From an uncultured Armatimonadota bacterium (GTDB lineage Bacteria; Armatimonadota; Fimbriimonadia; Fimbriimonadales; Fimbriimonadaceae): a DNA stretch of 12,298 nt. Location: contig CAMLEL010000031.1 of NCBI GenBank assembly GCA_946478935.1, positions 1-12,298 on the forward strand, written 5' to 3'. A program made the translations under genes and the position numbers. This document shows, in pieces, positions 1 to 5,310 of this stretch; the stretch's first letter is position 1, and the number at the start of each line of letters is the position of its first letter. The notes beneath the pieces are model-generated. The model was given only the letters and a program-made list of their open reading frames with translations. It searched no databases and was not told the DNA's origin.

Positions 1-1
1 T

Positions 2-385
2 GCACTCGAGCGGTTGGAAACTCCTCCTGTTGAGCGGCCCATGAGGATGAACACGCATGTGGCTCACTTGGCGGCACAGTTTGCCATTGCCAACGGTTGG
101 GGTGAGCCCTACATCAGAGAACTCTATCGCGCACATTGGGAACGTGGGGAGTCATTGGAAGAAATCGGTCTGCTGTTGCGACTGGCCGAATCCTTCGATT
201 TGGATGTGGAGTCGATGCGCCGATCCATCGAGGCTGAAGAGTTCGCGGATCGGATTGTGCCGTTCGATGCCCCGGCCTATGCCACCGGCATATTCCATGT
301 TCCGACATTCATCATCGGCGGTGAGCGCTATGCTGAGCAGCCCTACCGAGTGCTCGACCAAGCGATGCAGGCGGTGGCTCAGTGA
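2..385 (+). CDS. DsbA-family / FrnE-like thioredoxin-fold oxidoreductase, C-terminal part
   Basis: The gene enters from the left edge and is open from base 2, so only about 127 C-terminal residues are visible. An all-helical stretch precedes a segment with the order GIFHVPTFIIGGERY near the end. In DsbA and 2-hydroxychromene-2-carboxylate isomerase-like proteins this is the cis-proline strand (VPT) followed by the last beta strands of the thioredoxin fold. The N-terminal redox motif (CxxC, or serine in isomerase-like members) lies outside the window, so a thiol oxidoreductase cannot be separated from an isomerase-type or non-redox member. Its TGA overlaps the GTG start of the next gene by 4 bases, indicating co-transcription and translational coupling. 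The family is fairly sure; the substrate is unknown. Confidence 0.8.
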   Translation, partial: ALERLETPPVERPMRMNTHVAHLAAQFAIANGWGEPYIRELYRAHWERGESLEEIGLLLRLAESFDLDVESMRRSIEAEEFADRIVPFDAPAYATGIFHVPTFIIGGERYAEQPYRVLDQAMQAVAQ

Positions 386-1050
386 CCATCTACGGCGATC
401 TCCAAATGCCTTCGGCGCCCGTGGATCGACCCTACACGTTTATCAACATGGTCGCTACGATCGATGGCAAAACCGTCGTTGGCGAACCTGGCGAAGACGT
501 CGTAGGCTTGGGATCCAAAACGGATCAAGAACTGATGGACCGCATTGAGGCAGCTGCCGATGCTGTGTTGATCGGTGGGCAAACACTGCGATCGACGAGT
601 TCAAAGTGGAACCCGAAGTCGCCTATCCGAATCGGCTTGACCCGGTCCGGCGATGTTCCGTTCGACAAGAAGTTTTTTACCGCGCCGGAAGGTACGGCTT
701 ATCTCGCGTACTCGGAGTCGAGCAACGTTAAAGCGCCTGCGGGAATTGGCAAAATTTTGCTGGGCGAGACTGAGGTCGACCCCATTGCGCTTGCTCGACA
801 TCTCCGCCAATCTCTTGGCATAGAGCGTTTGCATATCCTCGGTGGAAGTGAAACGAACGCCCAATTCTTGGCCAATGACTTGGTCGACGAACTGTTTTTG
901 ACGATCGCCCCGGTGATCAAACTTGGGCGAGAGATACCCACGTATGCCGGTGGAGAGCCGCTTCCTCGAGACCAGATGCTTCGATTCAAGTTGATCGAAC
1001 ATCATGCCGTAGAAGACGAGGTTTTCCTCAGATACAGGAGACTGTCTTAG
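382..1050 (+). CDS. RibD C-terminal / dihydrofolate-reductase-like NAD(P)H reductase
   Basis: A 222-residue stand-alone protein of the RibD-C (DHFR-like fold) family. Conserved blocks appear in order: MVATIDGKT at 23-31 (N-terminal strand and nucleotide-contact region), ADAVLIGGQTLR at 59-70 (glycine-rich cofactor turn) and HILGGSETNAQFL at 151-163, followed by VDELFLTIAPV at 168-178. No cytidine-deaminase-type N-terminal domain is present, so it is not a full bifunctional RibD. Family members reduce ribosylaminopyrimidines (riboflavin synthesis), pterins or other small molecules with NADPH. No riboflavin genes are nearby, so the substrate is open. The GTG start overlaps the upstream stop by 4 bases (GTGA), and the TAG shares its last base with the next GTG start. 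Confidence 0.85.
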   Translation: MTIYGDLQMPSAPVDRPYTFINMVATIDGKTVVGEPGEDVVGLGSKTDQELMDRIEAAADAVLIGGQTLRSTSSKWNPKSPIRIGLTRSGDVPFDKKFFTAPEGTAYLAYSESSNVKAPAGIGKILLGETEVDPIALARHLRQSLGIERLHILGGSETNAQFLANDLVDELFLTIAPVIKLGREIPTYAGGEPLPRDQMLRFKLIEHHAVEDEVFLRYRRLS

Positions 1051-2228
1051 TGCAGGTTCACTCGACGCCTCCCAGCATTCGATCGATTCGACGGCCCCTT
1101 GCGGCGACAACCTATCTGATTCGCAACGCCGGCAAAACCATTCCCCTTACAGGGGTCATCATGCTCGCCGTGCTTTTGATCTGCGGCATCGTATCTCTCA
1201 TCAATTCCATCCCCTATTCGATCCGAACCATCTATATGTATTCGCGCCAGACTCTGGCCATCACCCCTCGTGGAGATGCCAGTCAGACTCCAAAACTGGC
1301 CAAGCAGATCCGCGATGGGTCGCCTGTTCCCCTGGAGCGTATCGTCATGGCTCGAGCGGCGGGTAACCAGGTGATGAGCATTGTGGGGAAGTGGCCCTTC
1401 GCGGTCATTGGCTTGAAGCAAGACGATATGCGTTACTGGCTGGATCGACAAGGAGTGCGACAAGTGACGGGACGGCTGCCAGTTGAAGGTGCTGCAGAAG
1501 CCGTCGTAAGCGAACCGGTGGCGCGAAATCTGAATCTGAAGCTCGGGGATTTCCTGCTCAAGCCCGACGATAATGAGGCTTACTCGCCCAATCCCGTCAA
1601 GATCGTGGGTATCGCTCGAAGCGATATGTGGTTGATGATGATGAGCTACGAATACATTCGTGCCAATCACTTTCCAGATGTCGATGTCCTGCTGGCCTTT
1701 GCCGGGAATCTGACCGATCAGGAGAAGCTTGACCGTTGGGCCGAAGAGGCGTTCAAAGGTGAGCGCGCCCAGGTATTTGCTTATCACCAACTCGAGAAAC
1801 AAACAGATGAAATGTTCAATATTTTATATAAAATCTTGAACGTAGTGATCGCAACTCTAGTGTTGGTGATTACGCTCATGATGGGCATGCTCATCAACAT
1901 CTACCAGTCTCAGCGATTAGTTGAATTCGGCCTTTTGCAGGCGCTTGGATACACCAAGAGGCAATTGCTGGGCAGGGTCATGCGGGAGACGGTATCGGTC
2001 GTGATACTCGGATGGTTCTTGGGGGTGGTAGTCGCCTACCTGCTCCTACGATTCACCAAGTCAATTCTAATGGACCCGAAAGCATTCGCCTTGAATACCC
2101 TGGACCCCACCGCTTTTCTTTACACGCTGCCGATTCCGGCCGCGATTTTGATCGTAGCCACCTTGACTGTATTGGGAAGGTTCCGCCGGTTCGACCCGGT
2201 TGGAGTCGTCGAACGGAGGCTCGTGTGA
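1050..2228 (+). CDS. FtsX/MacB-type ABC transporter permease
   Basis: A 392-residue inner-membrane permease with the MacB/LolC/FtsX topology. One membrane helix lies at about 32-54, then a large extracytoplasmic domain at about 60-255 (MacB_PCD-like), then three C-terminal helices at about 258-285, 313-334 and 354-376. Between helices 2 and 3 is the family-typical cytoplasmic segment with LVEFGLLQALGYTKRQLLG at 290-308, which contacts the ATPase. The protein ends in FDPVGVVERR, the usual tail of such permeases. These type VII ABC systems do mechanotransmission or export of lipoproteins, lipids, peptides or drugs rather than import. The ATPase follows with a 4-base overlap. No HlyD-like adaptor is in the window; one could lie upstream. 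The substrate cannot be told. Confidence 0.9.
   Translation: MQVHSTPPSIRSIRRPLAATTYLIRNAGKTIPLTGVIMLAVLLICGIVSLINSIPYSIRTIYMYSRQTLAITPRGDASQTPKLAKQIRDGSPVPLERIVMARAAGNQVMSIVGKWPFAVIGLKQDDMRYWLDRQGVRQVTGRLPVEGAAEAVVSEPVARNLNLKLGDFLLKPDDNEAYSPNPVKIVGIARSDMWLMMMSYEYIRANHFPDVDVLLAFAGNLTDQEKLDRWAEEAFKGERAQVFAYHQLEKQTDEMFNILYKILNVVIATLVLVITLMMGMLINIYQSQRLVEFGLLQALGYTKRQLLGRVMRETVSVVILGWFLGVVVAYLLLRFTKSILMDPKAFALNTLDPTAFLYTLPIPAAILIVATLTVLGRFRRFDPVGVVERRLV
1814..1841. repeat. 28-bp AT-rich near-perfect palindrome inside the permease gene
   Basis: The core ATTTTATATAAAAT at 1821-1834 is its own reverse complement. The flanks GTTCAA (1814-1819) and TTGAAC (1836-1841) are also reverse complements, leaving one mismatched pair, T1820 with C1835. 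The element covers codons for residues about 255-264 of the permease, where helix 2 begins. It is much more AT-rich than the DNA around it. Whether it binds a protein is unknown. Confidence 0.75.
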
Positions 2229-2875
2229 TTCGGGCCGAGAGGGCAAGCCTTCAGTACATGGATCACGGAAAAGCCGTGTTTGCCTGCCAAGAAATCGATC
2301 TGCATGTATCAGAAGGCGAGTTTCTTGGAATCTTGGGTCCATCCGGCTCAGGAAAATCATCCCTACTTTATCTGCTGTCCGGCCTGAAAACTCCAACTTC
2401 GGGCAACGTGACTTATCAGGGCACGAATATCGCAGAGTTGCCGGACGAACATCGCTCCAATCTTCGGTTGAAAGAATTCGGATTTGTCTTTCAACAGCCC
2501 TACCTGCTGGGTTACCTTACAGCTGCGGAGAACGTCCTTCTGGCCGTTCCGGGACAACCCCTCAAAGCTGAAGCGGGAGCGCTGCTTTCCAAATTGGGAC
2601 TCGGTGAGAAATCTCACCGGCTGCCTCACGAACTTAGCGGTGGCGAGCGCCAGCGCGTTTGCGTGGCACGGGCGCTTTTGGGATCGCCCAAGGTCATCTT
2701 TGCCGACGAGCCAACGGCCGCGTTGGACCATCGAAACGGAATTCAAGTAGTGGATTTGCTCAATGAAAACCGAGGGCGTGGGTCGCTTGTCATGGTCACG
2801 CACGATCCTTCGATGCTGGCTTCTGCTGACCGAGTCGTCCGACTCGATGACGGGCGAATCGCAGCAACCGTATAG
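2225..2875 (+). CDS. ABC transporter ATP-binding protein (MacB/LolD type)
   Basis: A 216-residue cytoplasmic ATPase that would power the upstream permease. It has Walker A GPSGSGKSS (38-46), Q-loop Q90 in FVFQQPYL, signature LSGGERQR (137-144), Walker B VIFADEP (157-163) and H-loop H193 in VTHDP. The helical-subdomain sequence FGFVFQQPYLLGYLTAAENV is typical of the LolD/MacB/FtsE branch. The frame is open upstream to 2012, but the GTG at 2225 fits best: it overlaps the permease stop as GTGA and gives the normal family length, whereas an upstream start would add about 70 residues translated antiphase through the permease gene. The operon appears to end here, with no clear terminator directly after the stop. 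Confidence 0.92.
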   Translation: MIRAERASLQYMDHGKAVFACQEIDLHVSEGEFLGILGPSGSGKSSLLYLLSGLKTPTSGNVTYQGTNIAELPDEHRSNLRLKEFGFVFQQPYLLGYLTAAENVLLAVPGQPLKAEAGALLSKLGLGEKSHRLPHELSGGERQRVCVARALLGSPKVIFADEPTAALDHRNGIQVVDLLNENRGRGSLVMVTHDPSMLASADRVVRLDDGRIAATV

Positions 2876-2913
2876 AGATGTGGACGTTTTCGACCTAGAA
2901 TTCGTAAGGAAAA

Positions 2914-2962
2914 AGACCCCAATAGGACCGAGACCAAAACATTGACTTGAACCTAGGGGTCT
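2914..2962. repeat. Inverted repeat with one arm in the speD promoter spacer
   Basis: AGACCCC-AA-TAGG (2914-2926) is the reverse complement of CCTAGGGGTCT (2952-2962) apart from a two-base bulge, giving 11 pairs around a 25-base centre. The right arm fills much of the spacer between the -35 and -10 boxes and the centre contains the -35. On the minus strand the structure is followed by a T-run (complement of 2910-2914), so it might instead act as a weak terminator in that direction. Operator or loop function is inference. Confidence 0.5.
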
Positions 2963-2970
2963 GGTATTAT
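2942..2970 (+). promoter_or_regulatory. Sigma70-type promoter of the speD leader
   Basis: TTGACT (2942-2947) and TATTAT (2965-2970) are separated by exactly 17 bases, each differing at one position from TTGACA and TATAAT. This is the best consensus promoter I found in the window. A start near 2976-2979 is expected, which coincides with the first bases of the closing helix of the leader RNA. The nearest downstream gene is speD, about 235 bases on. Confidence 0.75.
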
Positions 2971-2975
2971 GCGCC

Positions 2976-3074
2976 TTGCGTCACGGAAATGACCGTGAGG
3001 CGGCTTGGGTAGCCCTCAAACTACCCCAGGAGAGATCCTCGCCTGACAAGTAGATGAACAACTGGGAGACGCAA
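2976..3074 (+). promoter_or_regulatory. Unassigned structured 5' leader RNA (riboswitch-like)
   Basis: TTGCGTC (2976-2982) pairs perfectly with GACGCAA (3068-3074), closing a domain of about 99 nt that starts at the predicted transcription start. Inside are a hairpin ACGG/CCGT (2983-2986 with 2993-2996); a helix AGGCG/CGCCT (2998-3002 with 3040-3044); within it a hairpin GGGTAG/CTACCC (3007-3012 with 3021-3026) whose loop contains CCTCA; and AGGA/TCCT (3028-3031 with 3036-3039) capped by a GAGA GNRA tetraloop. An alternative pairing CCCAG (3025-3029) with CTGGG (3062-3066) is also possible. I do not recognise the SAM, SAH, preQ1, guanidine, glycine, cobalamin or cyclic-di-GMP consensus. The pairings were found by eye with no covariation support. 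Confidence 0.5.
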
Positions 3075-3212
3075 TACAAAGTCGAAACTGGAAGCAGCCA
3101 ATCTGCAGCCTATTCCCATAGTTCAATGTCGGGCCTATCTGATCGTCGGGTTTCTCGCGTCCCCGTACCAACGGGATGTCTGCGCACGGTAATTCATGTG
3201 AGGTCTATGTGA
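3054..3212 (+). other. 52-codon ORF abutting the speD start; rest of the leader
   Basis: ATG at 3054 opens 52 codons ending at TGA 3210-3212, directly against the TTG start of speD and in its frame. It begins two residues before a tryptophan (MNNW) and is rich in serine. There is no clear Shine-Dalgarno before the ATG, and a stop (TAG 3051-3053) precedes it. Its first codons lie in the 3' part of the structured leader. The stretch also holds a hairpin CCCGT/ACGGG (3162-3166 with 3171-3175). It may be a regulatory leader ORF or merely open by chance. I recognise no family. Confidence 0.2.
3198..3203 (+). promoter_or_regulatory. Ribosome binding site of speD
   Basis: GTGAGG lies 9 bases before TTG 3213 and is the only Shine-Dalgarno-like sequence near a usable start, which supports the TTG start and so the long N-terminus. 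The same hexamer recurs at 2995-3000 in the leader. Confidence 0.6.
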
Positions 3213-3833
3213 TTGGCAAACACTTTCATCCTTGTTAGCTCCGCTCTCGCCGCTTCGGTGATGGGCGCCGCGATTGCAGTTCCGGCTGCATCCTCTCGTT
3301 TTTCTTGGCTCCGTCGTCTGCTTTCGGGCAAATCGCTCAAAAGTGATGCCGTAGCCGCGCCCGTCGTCACCAAAGACGAGGGTTGGACGCTCATCAAGTG
3401 CGATGATCCAGAGTCATTTGGCATCTGGCTTGGCAAGGATGAGACTGGACTCCCTTTTGGTCTAGACGAAGAGCCTTCGCTCGGTTCCCATCTCTTGGTC
3501 GAGCTGTTTGGTTGCGACAAACAGTCTCTCGAATTGGAGAAGTCGGTTGGAGTCGCCATGAACGACGCCGCCACCGAGAGTGAGGCTACGGTCGTCGCTC
3601 AATCGTTCCACGAGTTCAAGCCTTACGGCGTCTCGGGTGCGGTAATCATCCAGGAGTCTCATTACACGATCCACACTTGGCCGGAGCATGGCTACGCGGC
3701 GGTGGATCTGTTCTACTGCGGCGGGACTGTAAAGGTCCACAAAGCAGTTGACGTGCTGCGCGAGCGGTTCAAGCCCGAGCGCATCAAGTTCCTCGTCGTT
3801 CGACGGGGCTTGCAGGGCGAAGTCGAGAAGTAG
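3213..3833 (+). CDS. speD: S-adenosylmethionine decarboxylase proenzyme (SpeD) with N-terminal membrane-anchor extension
   Basis: Pyruvoyl-dependent decarboxylase producing decarboxylated AdoMet, the aminopropyl donor for spermidine synthesis. The catalytic core runs from about residue 90 (GSHLLVELFGCD) to the end. Self-cleavage is expected between E148 and S149 in QESHYTIHTWPE, with S149 becoming the pyruvoyl group. S141, H154 and C169 match the known processing and catalytic residues, and F135, W156 and E158 match substrate-binding positions of the Thermotoga enzyme. Prokaryotic SpeD is usually 115-140 residues; this one is 206 because of about 90 extra N-terminal residues. These hold a hydrophobic segment (about 4-26), a basic stretch (R29-K43) and an unrecognised link with WTLIKCDDPESFGIWLG. 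The TTG start has a good RBS and a stop just upstream; ATG 3261 would shorten but not remove the extension. No speE is nearby. Some SpeD homologues decarboxylate ornithine or arginine instead, but the retained AdoMet contacts favour AdoMet. Confidence 0.88.
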   Translation: MANTFILVSSALAASVMGAAIAVPAASSRFSWLRRLLSGKSLKSDAVAAPVVTKDEGWTLIKCDDPESFGIWLGKDETGLPFGLDEEPSLGSHLLVELFGCDKQSLELEKSVGVAMNDAATESEATVVAQSFHEFKPYGVSGAVIIQESHYTIHTWPEHGYAAVDLFYCGGTVKVHKAVDVLRERFKPERIKFLVVRRGLQGEVEK

Positions 3834-3835
3834 TC

Positions 3836-3872
3836 AAAGTCTCTCCGGGTAAGCAGCCCGGAGAGTTACTTT
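3836..3872. terminator. Stem-loop terminator between convergent genes
   Basis: CTCTCCGGG (3841-3849) pairs with CCCGGAGAG (3857-3865) around a 7-base loop. After a two-base bulge, AAAGT (3836-3840) pairs with ACTTT (3868-3872), making about 14 pairs. It sits between the speD stop and the stop of the minus-strand small membrane protein, so it probably serves both directions. The U-tract is short on either strand. Confidence 0.75.
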
Positions 3873-3874
3873 CA

Positions 3875-4102
3875 TCATCTGGGTATGACGACCGTGTCCT
3901 TGGACGGCGTTACGACCGTATTGGATTCCGGTACTACGACGGTGTTGGTCGGAGGTCCACCCCACCAGGCAAACCAGCCGAAGATCAAAAAGATGACGAT
4001 GGCGACCAGCACGGCGAGGAAGAGCCGGACTACCGCGTTGTTTCCAACCGTCTCATGAGTCTGCATAGATTCATGGACGACCTCTGCCTTGGCTTGGGCC
4101 AA
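3875..4102 (-). CDS. Small single-pass membrane protein with C-terminal TVVxP repeats
   Basis: A 75-residue protein of no family I recognise. A hydrophilic N-terminus (about 1-23) precedes one strong membrane segment at about 24-47, ending in FGWFAWWGGPP. The tail consists of three degenerate 7-8-residue units, NTVVVPES, NTVVTPSK and DTVVIPR, visible also as near-repeats in the DNA. The charge pattern does not give a firm orientation. The start is uncertain: TTG 4102 is the furthest start, while ATG 4066 would leave 63 residues and keep the membrane segment and repeats. It follows the VOC gene by 24 bases in the same frame, just after that gene's TGA, so the two are probably co-transcribed. 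The clean membrane segment and patterned tail argue for a real gene. Confidence 0.55.
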   Translation of the reverse strand: MAQAKAEVVHESMQTHETVGNNAVVRLFLAVLVAIVIFLIFGWFAWWGGPPTNTVVVPESNTVVTPSKDTVVIPR

Positions 4103-4126
4103 ATAGGCGGGCCGTTCGACGTAAGC

Positions 4127-4513
4127 TCAGTTCACGGTTTCAACTGGTTCACTCAGCAAGATCGCGTATCCATCAGGGTCCGCGACCAGGAAGGTCCGTT
4201 CACCGATGTTGGCCATATCAAGCTCGCGCAAAACCGTTACGGCCTGCATTCGAAGCGTCTTGGCAACTTCCGGTAGATTCCGGACAACGAACTTGATCAC
4301 CAGTCCGCCGCTCCTGTCCAGGTGTGGGTTCTGTTCATGTCGCGGCTGTTGAAGCAAGAGGATTTCCGTTTGGCCGGTGGTCAAATAAGCCAGCTTGTGA
4401 CCATCGACTTGCTGCGTGAAACGTATGGGAAGATCAAGCAACTGACTATAGAACCCGAGGGACCGGTCGATGTCCTCCACGTCCAAAATCAGATTTGCAA
4501 ACACGCTCGCCAT
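4127..4513 (-). CDS. VOC-superfamily (glyoxalase/bleomycin-resistance-like) protein
   Basis: A 128-residue single VOC protein with two beta-alpha-beta-beta-beta modules. The first has DVEDIDRSLGFYSQLLDLPI (11-30). The second has GLVIKFVV (70-77) and ends with the common DPDGYAILLSE motif (112-122). By alignment in mind with glyoxalase I, the usual metal ligands look absent: N7 in place of His, L71 in place of the second-module His, and L119 in place of the final Glu. It may therefore be a metal-free binding protein rather than a lyase or dioxygenase. The frame is open back to 4651, but ATG 4513 has a perfect GGAGG 7 bases upstream and begins at the fold's first strand. Divergent from the gene at 4597. 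The substrate is unknown. Confidence 0.85.
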   Translation of the reverse strand: MASVFANLILDVEDIDRSLGFYSQLLDLPIRFTQQVDGHKLAYLTTGQTEILLLQQPRHEQNPHLDRSGGLVIKFVVRNLPEVAKTLRMQAVTVLRELDMANIGERTFLVADPDGYAILLSEPVETVN

Positions 4514-4520
4514 GGATTTG

Positions 4521-4525
4521 CCTCC
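4521..4525 (-). promoter_or_regulatory. Ribosome binding site fixing the VOC-protein start
   Basis: On the minus strand GGAGG lies 7 bases before ATG 4513. It decides for this start over upstream in-frame candidates that would overlap the divergent neighbour. Confidence 0.75.
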
Positions 4526-4596
4526 GGGTGAAGATTTCGACATCGCATCAAGAAATCCTGCAAGGCTCCCAAGAACGCGAAGGGTCATAATGAGCC

Positions 4597-5310
4597 ATGG
4601 CCTCTTCTGATCTGCGGCGACTCTGGAAGCTACATCGAATCGACGCCGCAATCCAAGAGATACGCAATCGGGCCGCTTCGCTCGATGTCGGCAAAAAACT
4701 CACTTCCGAGATAGAAGCAGTTCAAGCGCAACTCGCCTCTTCCGAGTACAAACGGTTGCATAGCGAGCAAAATGACCTGGAACTGCAGCAGAAATCCATT
4801 GACGACAAGCTGGGCAAGTTTGACCGCGAGCTGTATGGCGGCAAAGTCGTGAACCCACGCGAAATAGAAAACTTTGAGAAGGAAATTGCTTCTCTGAAAC
4901 GACAGAAGGAGTCGTTAGAAGCTCGGATTCTTGAAATCTGGGAACTGGCGCCAGCTGCCCAAGCCAAAGCGGATGCACTTCAGAAATCTCTGGACTCCAA
5001 GAAGTCAGAGCTCAAGGAAATCCAGCAGGCAGCGCTCAAGGTGAAAACTCAACTTGAAGCGGACTTCAAGTCGAGGTCGGCCGAGCGGCCCGAGATCGCG
5101 AAAGATCAGAACCCCAGCCTATTGGCCAAGTACGAAGCGATCCGGAAGAACCACCAAGGCATCGGAATGGCTGAAGTCGTGAAGAAGAAACAATGCGGAG
5201 CATGTGGAACCCTGCTGCCCGAGCGAACTCTTCAGGGGCTCTTGGACGACAAAACCATGACATGCGAATCCTGTCATCGAATCTTGTATTACACCGAAGG
5301 TGTGGTTTGA
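4597..5310 (+). CDS. CT398/DUF164-type coiled-coil C4 zinc-ribbon protein
   Basis: A 237-residue cytoplasmic protein of the C4-type zinc-ribbon family that includes chlamydial CT398 and Helicobacter HP0958. A long coiled-coil hairpin occupies about 5-165, with the family signature LYGGKVVNPREIENFEKEI at 79-97. A C-terminal zinc ribbon follows with C200 and C203 (CGAC) and C223 and C226 (CESC). Known relatives bind RpoN or secretion and flagellar components, but the role in most bacteria is unknown and no such partners are seen here. The ATG at 4597 gives a normal length, with a weak AGGG 12 bases upstream. It is the first gene of the plus-strand cluster, and its TGA overlaps the next TTG start by 4 bases. 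Confidence 0.88.
   Translation: MASSDLRRLWKLHRIDAAIQEIRNRAASLDVGKKLTSEIEAVQAQLASSEYKRLHSEQNDLELQQKSIDDKLGKFDRELYGGKVVNPREIENFEKEIASLKRQKESLEARILEIWELAPAAQAKADALQKSLDSKKSELKEIQQAALKVKTQLEADFKSRSAERPEIAKDQNPSLLAKYEAIRKNHQGIGMAEVVKKKQCGACGTLLPERTLQGLLDDKTMTCESCHRILYYTEGVV
5296..5300 (+). promoter_or_regulatory. Ribosome binding site deciding the lipoprotein start
   Basis: GAAGG lies 6 bases before TTG 5307. Together with the TTGA overlap and the signal peptide that begins exactly there, it supports this start over upstream in-frame ones. Confidence 0.65.

Noticed and set aside
1047..1802. 251-codon open frame opposite the permease
   Set aside because: The plus-strand frame has clear FtsX features; the antisense product is His/Arg-rich and without a motif.
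2012..2224. Upstream extension of the ABC ATPase reading frame
   Set aside because: It overlaps the permease gene in another frame and adds about 70 residues not expected before the N-terminal strand of the ATPase; GTG 2225 fits the overlap pattern.
3062..3080. GGGAGACGCAATACAAAG resembles part of the GEMM-I cyclic-di-GMP riboswitch
   Set aside because: The conserved GGGACGCAAAG is interrupted, and the upstream GCAAACC and downstream GGTAGGTAGCGG parts are missing.
4514..4651. N-terminal extension of the VOC protein
   Set aside because: It overlaps the divergent zinc-ribbon gene, and the GGAGG-preceded ATG at 4513 begins at the fold's first strand.
5193..5306. ATG 5193 as start of the lipoprotein
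   Set aside because: It would place the signal peptide internally and overlap the zinc-ribbon domain coding region by more than 100 bases.
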